From Fibrobacter sp. (lineage in GTDB: Bacteria > Fibrobacterota > Fibrobacteria > Fibrobacterales > Fibrobacteraceae), in the NCBI GenBank assembly GCA_017412605.1, contig JAFPWY010000011.1:186001-250000 (forward strand): a DNA stretch of 64,000 nucleotides, written 5' to 3'. The position numbers and the translations under genes were made by a program. Within the stretch, counting starts at the first letter, position 1. Every line of letters starts with the position of its first letter. The notes below the pieces were generated by a model that had not been told where the DNA came from, did no database searches, and saw only the letters and a program-made list of their open reading frames with translations. This document shows, one piece after another, positions 1 to 7,216 of this stretch.

Positions 1-104
1 CTGCCCCCGCCGAAGAACGTGGCGAGTTCGCGGAAGACTTCGGAACTCTCGTCCAGTAGGGGCGAGAACTTCTTGATGAGGGCGTTGATTTCGTCCGGTG
101 CCAT
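1..104 (-). CDS. 5' end of an unidentified gene (partial)
   Basis: The first 34 codons of a minus-strand gene run off the left edge. The ATG is at 104-102 and the protein begins MAPDEINALIKKF, with an acidic amphipathic look (KKFSPLLDESSEVFRELATFF). A TATAATTG stretch lies just upstream on the minus strand, like other promoters here. Too little is present to name a family; no signal peptide is visible. Confidence 0.6.
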   Translation of the reverse strand, partial: MAPDEINALIKKFSPLLDESSEVFRELATFFGGG

Positions 105-148
105 ACTGCAATTATAGATAAAAAAGGGAAGATAATAAAAATGATGTC

Positions 149-164
149 TGTGCGAATTTGCACA
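149..164. promoter_or_regulatory. 16-bp near-perfect palindrome between divergent genes
   Basis: The sequence tgtgcgaatttgcaca pairs with itself at all positions if one G-T pair is allowed. It lies between the divergent starts at 104 (minus) and 241 (plus). The size and symmetry fit a dimeric repressor operator; no regulator is identified. Confidence 0.3.
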
Positions 165-214
165 AACATACATTATAAACATAAGTTTACTTTAGGGGGG
201 GGTAAGGGGTTTCC

Positions 215-222
215 TATATTTG
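215..222 (+). promoter_or_regulatory. TAnnTTTG promoter box (TATATTTG)
   Basis: An exact match to the Bacteroidota-type -7 consensus. It is followed by a short leader with GGAGG (231-235) before the ATG at 241. Confidence 0.55.
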
Positions 223-240
223 AATTATCAGGAGGTCAAG

Positions 241-1587
241 ATGAAAAAAATCCTTATAGCGTTAATTTCCCTTGCCGCGGCGGCCTTTGCCAATGTGCTG
301 ATTGAGGATTTCGAGAGAGATTCTTGGAACGAAACGAGGACTTCCCTTCTGGGGGACAATGACGTGTGGTTTTCTTTCTCAGATTCCGCTGATGTCGGGT
401 GTGCGACCATGTTGGACTGGGATGCTCTAGATTATGAAGACGAGGTTGTGTATATCCCTACGGAAGAAGCCTGCTCGGAGTTTTATTCACCCTGGGATAT
501 CCGATATCGTTGGACCTTTGAACCGCAGACTATATCCTACGAAAATGAGGATGGCGAAGTCGTTGATACTACTTTGTATTATGATTTAAGGAATGAAAGT
601 ATTTTTACTGACGAAGGTATTGAAGAAGTTAAAAAGGAAGATCCGGCCGATTACGTCTTCGTGCGTGAACTTGCGACCAATAATACTTGGGTGGGTGGAT
701 TCGAGTACCGACTCGGTAAAGCTCAGCTGATGTATGGACCGGGCGACGCCTATAATAAAGCGAATCCTCAATACTGGTTTGTTCCCTATGTGGCCTTTGG
801 AGTCAAGACTGCAGGTAATGGCATTGACTATGATTTGAGCAAATGTACCGGCATTCAATATTCATACGTAGGTGATGCTCACAAATTTCGAGCCGACATA
901 AGTACGGTGAAAGACGATAATTACCACTACAAGGTTGTGCAAAATTCTGAATCGTATGGCACGCTTTACTACGCTTATAGGGGATATAGCACGGTTAAGG
1001 TGTTGTGGTCACAACTGTCACAAGAAAGCTGGGGCGCAAAAAAAACTTTTGACGCTTCAAAAATCACACAGTTGGTTTGGGAATTGAAGGGAGGCAACGA
1101 AGAAAGCGTCTCAAAAAATTCTGCGGGACTTTTTGGACAGGTTGTTTCTGGAGTTTCAACAAAAGAAAAGGGATCGGGTTACTTGTTTATCGACGATGTC
1201 ACTTGCCTGACATCATTGGATTCCATCCCAGTCGGAGCCATCAGCAGTTCCTCGGCACCAAAGTCTTCGTCATCTAAAGCCAAGTCTTCTTCTTCCAAGG
1301 CTAAGTCTTCGTCCTCGAAAAAGAAGGATGACAAGGATGCTTTGCCGGGCAAGGTTGTCTATAGTCCCGCCTTGTCGATGCAGGTGCTTGCCGATGGAAT
1401 CTGGCTGAGGTCAGAATTGTCGACGGCGGTGGATTTCTTTGACCATGTGGGGCGCCAGGTGAACAAGACGGTTGCATTGCCTGCCGGCTCGCATTACGTG
1501 CCTTTCGGTAAGTTGACGAAGGGAATGTATATCGCCCGCATCCAGTACGGAAATGAATCCAGGACTGTAAAATTCCTGGCCCGATAA
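241..1587 (+). CDS. Secreted CBM11-like protein with Ser-rich linker and C-terminal sorting-like domain
   Basis: This 448-residue exported protein starts at ATG 241, because GGAGG lies 5 bases upstream and a typical signal peptide follows (KKILIALISLAAAAFA). The mature part opens with NVLIEDFERDSW and ends its first domain near GYLFIDDVTC. That layout (ED-FE start, W-rich strands, ID-D end) resembles the CBM11/CIA30 jelly-roll fold; this is inference. About residues 345-370 are a low-complexity linker of SSSSKAK units. The last 80 residues end in GMYIARIQYGNESRTVKFLAR-like strands that resemble type IX secretion C-terminal domains. No catalytic motif was found, so a binding or structural role at the cell surface is likely. 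The gene is apparently monocistronic. Confidence 0.75.
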   Translation: MKKILIALISLAAAAFANVLIEDFERDSWNETRTSLLGDNDVWFSFSDSADVGCATMLDWDALDYEDEVVYIPTEEACSEFYSPWDIRYRWTFEPQTISYENEDGEVVDTTLYYDLRNESIFTDEGIEEVKKEDPADYVFVRELATNNTWVGGFEYRLGKAQLMYGPGDAYNKANPQYWFVPYVAFGVKTAGNGIDYDLSKCTGIQYSYVGDAHKFRADISTVKDDNYHYKVVQNSESYGTLYYAYRGYSTVKVLWSQLSQESWGAKKTFDASKITQLVWELKGGNEESVSKNSAGLFGQVVSGVSTKEKGSGYLFIDDVTCLTSLDSIPVGAISSSSAPKSSSSKAKSSSSKAKSSSSKKKDDKDALPGKVVYSPALSMQVLADGIWLRSELSTAVDFFDHVGRQVNKTVALPAGSHYVPFGKLTKGMYIARIQYGNESRTVKFLAR

Positions 1588-1591
1588 CTTT

Positions 1592-2437
1592 CTATACGGT
1601 GTCCATGAAGGTGCGCTGGATCTTGTTGAACACAACGATGCCGAGCGCGAGGATGAACACGGCGAATCCGGCGGTGTAGCCGAGTGCGGCCCAGCTGAAC
1701 TCGCCTACGCCGAGCATGCCGAACTTGAACGTTTCCATGATGCTGGTAAGCGGGTTTGCCTGCATGAGCAGCTTGAGGCGCGGATCCTCGATGGTGCTGA
1801 GCGGGTAGATGACGGGGGTTGCGTACATCCACAGCTGAACGATGAAGCTCAGCAGGAATGTGAGGTCGCGGTACTTGGTGGTAAGGCTGCTGAACAGCAC
1901 GCCGAACCCGAGCGCGAGCGCCGCGATGAGCAATATAAGCACCGGCGTGAGCAGCAGGTAAATATTCGGGTGTACCGGGGCGGTAGTGAAGACAAGGTAA
2001 TATGCAAACATGAGCAGGAACAGCCCCATCTGTATGCCGAGGCGCACGAGGTTGCTCGTGACGGTCGCAAGCGGCACCACGAGGCGCGGGAAGTACACCT
2101 TGCCGAACATGTTCGCGTTCTCGATAAACGTTTTGCTCGTCTGGTTCAGGCATTCCGAAAAATACGTCCACAGGCAGATGCCCGCCAGGTAGAATAGCGG
2201 CTGCGGCAATCCGTCGGTCGAAATTTTCGCGATACCGCCGAACACGACCATGAACATGATGGTGGTCATGATGGGCTGGATAAAGAACCACAGCGGCCCG
2301 AGAATGGTTTGCTTGTACCAGGTGACAATGTCGCGCTTGACGAACATGCGGTACAAATCGCGGTACTGCCATATTTCGCCGAAGTCGACCGAGAAAAGGC
2401 TCGACTTTGGCTTGATGACTGTGGTCCACTCGCTCAT
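1592..2437 (-). CDS. ABC-2 type polysaccharide export permease (Wzm-like)
   Basis: The 281-residue inner-membrane protein has about six transmembrane segments and the ABC-2 polysaccharide exporter features: an N-terminal amphipathic stretch (YRDLYRMFVKRDIVTWYKQT), LGPLWFFIQP, and a C-terminal TPVIYP/NPLTSIMETF region. This family (Wzm, KpsM, TagG) moves lipid-linked O-antigen or teichoic-type glycans across the inner membrane with a separate Wzt/TagH ATPase. The ATG overlaps the stop of the upstream glycosyltransferase by one base (TAATG), so the two are translationally coupled. No ATPase partner is present in this window. The frame stays open far upstream, but that region belongs to the glycosyltransferase in another frame. 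Confidence 0.88.
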   Translation of the reverse strand: MSEWTTVIKPKSSLFSVDFGEIWQYRDLYRMFVKRDIVTWYKQTILGPLWFFIQPIMTTIMFMVVFGGIAKISTDGLPQPLFYLAGICLWTYFSECLNQTSKTFIENANMFGKVYFPRLVVPLATVTSNLVRLGIQMGLFLLMFAYYLVFTTAPVHPNIYLLLTPVLILLIAALALGFGVLFSSLTTKYRDLTFLLSFIVQLWMYATPVIYPLSTIEDPRLKLLMQANPLTSIMETFKFGMLGVGEFSWAALGYTAGFAVFILALGIVVFNKIQRTFMDTV

Positions 2438-3378
2438 TAGAACGTCCGTTCGCGCACCACGTATTGCGGCGACTGGTTGATGCTGATGTAGATGCGGCCC
2501 ACGTATTCGCCGATGAGCCCGAGCAGGAGCATGATCATGCCGCCGATAAAGAGCAGCGTGGCGAGCAGGCTCGTGTAGCCCACGGGGACTTCGGGGAACA
2601 TGAGCTTCTTGTAGATGACGAAGATGCCCGCGGCGAACCCGACGATGGCGCAGAGGAGGCCGAGGAAGGTCGCGGCGCGGAGCGGCTTGACGGAAAAGGC
2701 GGTAAAGCCGTTGACCCAGAGACCGAGGAGGCCCGCGATGGTGTAGCCCGAGCGGCCCTCGAAACGGCGGCGGTGCTGCACCTCGACGTTGCCCAGGTTC
2801 TTGGTCGCGCGGAAGACGAGCCCGCTGATATAGGCGAAGGGGTGGGGGTAGCGCACGATCTCTTCGACGATGAACTTGCGCATGATGAAGAAACTTGTGG
2901 TGCGCAGCGTCTTGGGCTGCCCGATGATGGCTTCGGCCATCTTCTTGTTGACCCAGCTGCCGAGGCGGCGGAACAGGTGCTGCTTGGCGTGCTCGTAGTA
3001 GCCGTACACCACGTCGTAGCCTTCTTCCAGCTTGTCGACCAGCTTGAATATCTCGGTGGCGGGGGTCTGTCCGTCGTCGTCGAGGCTTACCACGTAGTCG
3101 CCGGTGGTCTGGCCGTAGCCGGCCATGAGGGCGCTGTGCTGCCCGAAGTTCTTGGCGAGGCAGATTCCCTTGATGCGGGGGTCCTCGGCGGCGAGGCGCC
3201 TGATGACCTGCCACACGTTGTCGGGGCTGCAGTCGTTGACCAGCACGATTTCGTAGTCGGTGCCGGGGCGTGTGGCCACGGTGTCGCGGATTTCCTGCAC
3301 CACGGTCGCGATGGTGTTCTCGCTGCGGTAGCAGGGAATGACGAATGAAATCTTGGCTTTTGTCTGTTCGACGTTCAT
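2437..3378 (-). CDS. GT2 family glycosyltransferase, membrane anchored (GtrB/ArnC/DPM1-like)
   Basis: The 313-residue protein starts KISFVIPCYRSENTI and carries VLVNDCSPDN and SLDDDGQTP (the DXD metal site), typical of GT2 polyprenyl-phosphate sugar transferases such as GtrB and ArnC. Two C-terminal membrane segments (about residues 235-255 and 270-295) fit that subfamily. It probably puts a sugar on a lipid carrier at the cytoplasmic face for glycan assembly. The start is ATG 3378-3376; a TATATTCC box lies 5 bases upstream. It is the first gene of a two-gene unit with the ABC-2 permease and is divergent from the wecE-type gene. Confidence 0.88.
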   Translation of the reverse strand: MNVEQTKAKISFVIPCYRSENTIATVVQEIRDTVATRPGTDYEIVLVNDCSPDNVWQVIRRLAAEDPRIKGICLAKNFGQHSALMAGYGQTTGDYVVSLDDDGQTPATEIFKLVDKLEEGYDVVYGYYEHAKQHLFRRLGSWVNKKMAEAIIGQPKTLRTTSFFIMRKFIVEEIVRYPHPFAYISGLVFRATKNLGNVEVQHRRRFEGRSGYTIAGLLGLWVNGFTAFSVKPLRAATFLGLLCAIVGFAAGIFVIYKKLMFPEVPVGYTSLLATLLFIGGMIMLLLGLIGEYVGRIYISINQSPQYVVRERTF

Positions 3379-3383
3379 ATGGA

Positions 3384-3391
3384 GGAATATA
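3384..3391 (-). promoter_or_regulatory. TATATTCC box, 5 nt before start
   Basis: A minus-strand promoter-like box whose 3' end is 5 bases from the ATG at 3378, so the transcript would be nearly leaderless. Confidence 0.45.
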
Positions 3392-3435
3392 ATAAAGATT
3401 TGGCCCCCAGGTACGTTTTTATTTACATTTAGGCT

Positions 3436-4569
3436 ATGCGGATTCCTTTTAACCAGCCGCCCTTCGTGGGGCCGGAAATCGATTATGTGCGTGCTGCCGT
3501 CGAGAGCGGCCGCATTTGTGGTGACGGGCAGTTCAACCAGAAGTGCCACGCCTGGCTCGAGGCCCGGACGGGTTGCGCCCGTGCGTTGCTCACCACGAGC
3601 TGTACGCATGCGCTCGAGATGTCGGCACTGCTCTGTGGCATTGAACCCGGCGACGAAGTCATCATGCCGTCGTTCACGTTCGTCTCTACGGCCGATGCGT
3701 TTGCGATGCGCGGTGCCAAGTGCGTTTTCGTGGACATCCGCCCCGACACGATGAACATCGACGAGAAGCTTATCGAGGCTGCCATTACCGAAAAGACCCG
3801 TGTCATTGTGCCGGTACACTATGCGGGCGTGGCCTGCGAGATGGATACCATCAACGCGATTGCCAAGAAACATAATTTATTTGTAATCGAGGACTCCGCG
3901 CAGGGCATGATGTCCACCTACAAGGGGAGAAGCCTCGGTGCGCTCGGGGACTTTGGCTGTTACAGCTTCCACGAGACCAAGAACTACAGCATGGGGGAGG
4001 GCGGCGCCATCCTCATTGCCGACAAGAAGTACGCCGACCATGCCGAGATTATCCGCGAGAAGGGCACGAACCGCGTGCAGTTCCACAGAGGCGAAGTCGA
4101 CAAGTACACCTGGGTGGACCTGGGCTCGAGTTATTTGCCGAGCGAACTCAACGCTGCGTACCTTTACGCTGAACTCGAGAACGTACAGAAGATTTTTGAC
4201 AACCGCATGGCGAGCTGGAACGCTTACCGCGAAAACCTGCAGTGCCTCGCCGACGCGGGCGACTTGCAGCTGCCCTACATTCCTGCGGAATGCAGCCACA
4301 ACGCGCACATGTTCTACCTGAAGGTTGCTGACCTCAAGACACGTACCGCTCTTATTGCGCACCTTGTGAAAAACGGGATTCTTGCCGTGTTCCATTACGT
4401 CCCGCTGCACAGCGCCCCCGCGGGCAAACGCTTCGGCCGCTTCTTTGGCGAAGATGTGTACACCACCAAGGAAAGCGAACGCCTGCTGCGCCTGCCCATG
4501 TTCTACGGGCTCAAACCCGAAGATCTGGAATTCGTGTGCGGCAAGGTGAAGGAATTTTTTAGGGGCTAG
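3436..4569 (+). CDS. wecE: dTDP-4-amino-4,6-dideoxygalactose transaminase (WecE/RffA-like)
   Basis: A 377-residue PLP enzyme of the DegT/DnrJ/EryC1/StrS class. Visible signatures are the N-terminal IPFNQPPFVGPEIDYV, SFTFVSTADAFAMRGAKCVFVDI, the PLP-ring Asp in IEDSAQG (D153) and the Schiff-base Lys in FHETKNYSMGEGG (K182). WecE converts dTDP-4-keto-6-deoxyglucose to the 4-amino sugar used in surface polysaccharides, with glutamate as amino donor. Length matches E. coli WecE (376). It is followed after one base by the ATP-grasp gene, which suggests one pathway in which the amino sugar is further decorated. Substrate specificity is inferred from similarity only. Confidence 0.88.
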   Translation: MRIPFNQPPFVGPEIDYVRAAVESGRICGDGQFNQKCHAWLEARTGCARALLTTSCTHALEMSALLCGIEPGDEVIMPSFTFVSTADAFAMRGAKCVFVDIRPDTMNIDEKLIEAAITEKTRVIVPVHYAGVACEMDTINAIAKKHNLFVIEDSAQGMMSTYKGRSLGALGDFGCYSFHETKNYSMGEGGAILIADKKYADHAEIIREKGTNRVQFHRGEVDKYTWVDLGSSYLPSELNAAYLYAELENVQKIFDNRMASWNAYRENLQCLADAGDLQLPYIPAECSHNAHMFYLKVADLKTRTALIAHLVKNGILAVFHYVPLHSAPAGKRFGRFFGEDVYTTKESERLLRLPMFYGLKPEDLEFVCGKVKEFFRG

Positions 4570-4570
4570 G

Positions 4571-5767
4571 ATGTCAAATAGGAAACTGCTCCTCCTCGGT
4601 GGTAGCCATGCCGAAATCCCGCTGATCAAGGCCGCACAGGCGTTGGGCTGGTTCGTGATTACCACGGGCAACAATCGGGACGGCCTCGGGCACCCTTATG
4701 CCGATAAGACGGTGTTTGCGGACTTTAGCGACAAGGATGCGATGCTGGAACTGGCGCGGGCCGAGGGCGTCACGGCGGTGTGTTCCGGATGCAACGACTT
4801 TGCCCTGCTTTCGACGGTGTATGTCTGCGAAAGGCTAGGGTTGCCGGGCCACGACAGTTATGCGACGAGTCTCGAAATCCACCATAAAGACAAGTACCGT
4901 GCATTGGCTGCAAAGCTCGGCATCCCGACGCCGCGGGCGATGGTGGTGCGTAGCGCGCAGGAATTCGAAGCGGCTGTCGGCGGCCTCGTCTTCCCGATTA
5001 TCGTGAAACCGGTCGACCTCACGGGCGGCAAGGGTATCCACCGCGCGGCGAATGCCGACGAGGCCCGTGCGGCCTACCGCGACGCGGTGAGCCGCACACG
5101 CGAAGACCACGTGGTTGTCGAGGAATTCGTGCAGGGTACGAACCATGGATTCTCGGCCATGCTGGTGAAGGGCAAGGTGGCCTTCGCGTTCGCCGACAAC
5201 GAGCAGTATTATATCAACAAGTACATGGTGTCGGGCGCGAATACGCCGAGCACCACGTCCGCTTCGGGCCTTGCGAAGCTGCGCGACTACAGCGAGCGCA
5301 TTGCCCGCGAGCTCAACCTCGTCGACGGCATTCTGCACATCCAGTACATCGAGCGCGCGGACGGAACGCCCGTCATCATCGAGATTTGCCGTCGCCCTCC
5401 CGGCGACCTGTACATCAAATTTGTCCAGTATGCGACCGGTATTGATTACCCGAAGTTCATCGTGATGGCCGAGACGGGCATGGACATTGCTGCAATCCAG
5501 GATTTACCCACGCAGGGATTCTGGCTGCGCCACTGCGTCATGGCCGGGTCCGAAATCGCCGACGGCGCAACCGTTCGCGAAGTGACTTTCGCTCCCGAGA
5601 TCCAGGGGAACATCGTCGAGAAATTCCTGTGGTACAAGCCTGGCGATGTTATTACAGATAAACTCATATACAAGGCCGGAATCGTCTTCTTCAAGTTCGA
5701 CTCGCTCGAAGAAATGAACGACAAAACCGCCCGCATGACCGACCTCGTGAAGGTCGTCTCGACGTAA
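4571..5767 (+). CDS. ATP-grasp family ligase
   Basis: The 398-residue protein begins with a Rossmann-like preATP-grasp fold (KLLLLGGSHAEIPLIKAA). It then shows ATP-grasp features: FPIIVKPVDLTGGKGI as the glycine-rich phosphate loop, VVVEEFVQG, and the metal-binding end VIIEICRRPPGDLY. Enzymes of this type (PylC, BtrJ, carbamoyl-phosphate synthetase relatives) join a carboxylate to an amine using ATP. Because it starts one base after the sugar aminotransferase gene, a reasonable inference is that it acylates an amino sugar or builds an amino-acid decoration of the glycan. The true substrate cannot be read from the sequence. Confidence 0.8.
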   Translation: MSNRKLLLLGGSHAEIPLIKAAQALGWFVITTGNNRDGLGHPYADKTVFADFSDKDAMLELARAEGVTAVCSGCNDFALLSTVYVCERLGLPGHDSYATSLEIHHKDKYRALAAKLGIPTPRAMVVRSAQEFEAAVGGLVFPIIVKPVDLTGGKGIHRAANADEARAAYRDAVSRTREDHVVVEEFVQGTNHGFSAMLVKGKVAFAFADNEQYYINKYMVSGANTPSTTSASGLAKLRDYSERIARELNLVDGILHIQYIERADGTPVIIEICRRPPGDLYIKFVQYATGIDYPKFIVMAETGMDIAAIQDLPTQGFWLRHCVMAGSEIADGATVREVTFAPEIQGNIVEKFLWYKPGDVITDKLIYKAGIVFFKFDSLEEMNDKTARMTDLVKVVST

Positions 5768-5775
5768 CTCAAAAA

Positions 5776-5838
5776 GTTCCCTTCGGCAAGCTCAGGGAAC
5801 TTAGTTCTGCAAGCTCCCTGAGCCTGCCGAAGGGAGCT
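5776..5838. repeat. Inverted pair of a 26-bp dispersed repeat
   Basis: Two near-identical arms face each other. The left arm (5776-5801) contains cccttcggcaagctcaggg and the right arm (5812-5838) contains ccctgagcctgccgaaggg. Each arm is also palindromic at its ends (gttccc/gggaac and agctccct/agggagct). The pair can form a long hairpin but has no T run, so it does not look like a classic terminator. Confidence 0.75.
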
Positions 5839-5856
5839 TATTCAATGAACAAATAT

Positions 5857-5884
5857 GGATCCTAGCCTCTAGTCTCTATCCCCT
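5857..5884 (+). repeat. Dispersed repeat, copy 1 (ggatcctagcctctag type)
   Basis: ggatcctagcctctag followed by tctctatcccc. The first 16 bases recur exactly at 27123-27138, also in a short spacer just before a gene start. Confidence 0.65.
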
Positions 5885-5892
5885 TTTTAAGC

Positions 5893-5900
5893 TATATTCA
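5893..5900 (+). promoter_or_regulatory. TATATTCA box, 5 nt before start
   Basis: A promoter-like box ending 5 bases before the ATG at 5906; no Shine-Dalgarno sequence fits between them. Confidence 0.45.
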
Positions 5901-5905
5901 AAAAC

Positions 5906-7033
5906 ATGAAGAAGGAACCTTACCAGATAGCCTTTATCGGTGGCGGCATCAATTCGGCCATCGGCGAAGTCCACAAGGCCGCAAGCCAGATGGACGGGCA
6001 TTTTGAACTTGTGGCGGGCGCGTTCAGCACCCACGCCGAGACGAACCGGCAGACTGCCGAGGCCTGGGGAGTGGCCGCGGAACGCACCTACGCCAGTTAC
6101 AAAGAACTCCTTGAAGCCGAAAAGGGCAAGCTCGACGCCGTGGTGGTGCTTGCCCCGACAGACCTGCACAAGGATATCGTCATCGACGCGCTCAGGGCCG
6201 GTTTCCCCGTGATTTGCGAGAAGTCTCTTGCGACCAGCGTCGAGGAAGGCGAAGAAATCGCGAAAGTGGTCACCGAGACGAAGGGATTCTTCTGCACCAC
6301 CTACAACTACACCGGCTACCCGATGGTACGCGAACTCAAACAGTTCATTGCCGACGGCAAGCTGGGCAAGATCCAGCAGGTCCAGGTGGAAATGCCGCAG
6401 GAAGGCTTCATGCGCCTGGGTTCCCACAACGAGCCGCCCAAGCCGCAGGCTTGGCGCCTCAAGGATACCGTGATTCCCAAGATTTCCTTGGACCTCGGGA
6501 GCCACCTGCACAACATGATTTACTTTTTGACGGGCGAACGCCCGGAACGCATCGTCGCCGACCAGGCCACCTTCGGACTGTTCCCGCAAATTGTGGACAA
6601 CGTGGGCGCACTCGCTCAGTATACGAACAACATGCGCGCGCAGGTTTGGTTCAGCAAGACGGCGCTCGGCAACCGCAACGGGCTTCGCATCCGCGTGTAT
6701 GGCAGCGAGGGCAGCGCCGAATGGTTCCAGCTGGAACCCGAGACGCTCAAGACATGCGACTTGCGCGGCAACGTGAGCCTGCGCGACCGCACCGGCGACG
6801 TGAAGATTGCAAACCAGCAACGCTACAACCGCTTCAAGGCGGGACACCCCGCAGGCTTTATCGAGGCGTTCGCGAACTACTACAAGGACATCGCCGATTG
6901 TCTCGGGCAATACTTCGAGACCGGCAGCTTCAAGAGCCAGTATGTGTGCGGCATTCGCACTTCGCTCGAAGGGCTTTCCATGATGCAGGCCGCTGCGCGC
7001 TCCGCTCAGAGCAGCAAGTGGGAATCTGTGTAA
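5906..7033 (+). CDS. Gfo/Idh/MocA family NAD(P)-dependent sugar oxidoreductase
   Basis: The 375-residue protein has an N-terminal Rossmann fold (YQIAFIGGGINSAIGEVHKAA), VVVLAPTDLHKDIVIDAL, and the family Lys in PVICEKSLATS (the EKP-type motif, here EKS). The C-terminal alpha/beta domain carries SLDLGSHLHNMIYFLTGERP, with the conserved D and H of the active-site helix. Members oxidise or epimerise sugars, often UDP- or dTDP-sugars of surface glycans, which fits the preceding wecE/ATP-grasp genes; that link is inference. It has its own promoter-like box, so it may be a separate transcript. Confidence 0.85.
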   Translation: MKKEPYQIAFIGGGINSAIGEVHKAASQMDGHFELVAGAFSTHAETNRQTAEAWGVAAERTYASYKELLEAEKGKLDAVVVLAPTDLHKDIVIDALRAGFPVICEKSLATSVEEGEEIAKVVTETKGFFCTTYNYTGYPMVRELKQFIADGKLGKIQQVQVEMPQEGFMRLGSHNEPPKPQAWRLKDTVIPKISLDLGSHLHNMIYFLTGERPERIVADQATFGLFPQIVDNVGALAQYTNNMRAQVWFSKTALGNRNGLRIRVYGSEGSAEWFQLEPETLKTCDLRGNVSLRDRTGDVKIANQQRYNRFKAGHPAGFIEAFANYYKDIADCLGQYFETGSFKSQYVCGIRTSLEGLSMMQAAARSAQSSKWESV

Positions 7034-7071
7034 CGGGACTGCCTGTCCAAGTCCGATGCGAATAAAATTAC

Positions 7072-7079
7072 TATCTTTG
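7072..7079 (+). promoter_or_regulatory. TATCTTTG promoter box of the tRNA gene
   Basis: An exact TAnnTTTG match ending 5 bases before the first base of the tRNA. This spacing places the transcription start at or next to the mature tRNA end and calibrates the same spacing seen before many protein genes. Confidence 0.6.
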
Positions 7080-7084
7080 CCCCC

Positions 7085-7158
7085 GGAGCCTTAGCTCAAT
7101 CGGTTAGAGCGTCGGACTCATAACCCGTTGGTTCCCGGTTCAAGTCCGGGAGGCTCCA
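7085..7158 (+). tRNA. tRNA-Met-type, anticodon CAT
   Basis: A 74-base cloverleaf. The acceptor stem GGAGCCT/AGGCTCC pairs fully, the D stem is GCTC/GAGC, the anticodon loop is CTCATAA and the T arm is CCCGG-TTCAAGT-CCGGG. The discriminator base is A and CCA is not encoded. The first pair is G-C, so it is not an initiator (which has an unpaired position 1). The CAT anticodon fits elongator Met, or Ile if C34 is lysidinylated. The anticodon stem has only three central pairs, with T-T and A-C mismatches at its ends. Confidence 0.93.
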
Positions 7159-7162
7159 CGAC

Positions 7163-7190
7163 AAAGACCTCGACTCAGTCGAGGTCTTTT
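7163..7190 (+). terminator. Rho-independent terminator after the tRNA
   Basis: A 12-bp perfect stem (aaagacctcgac/gtcgaggtcttt) with loop tca, followed by T residues, directly behind the tRNA. Confidence 0.85.
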
Positions 7191-7216
7191 AGTTTATACA
7201 CTGTTTGTCGAAAAAA

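Noticed and set aside
1592-3214. A single 540-residue protein covering permease and upstream
   Set aside because: The first 260 codons are the GT2 gene read in a wrong frame; the permease starts at 2437 with a TAATG overlap.
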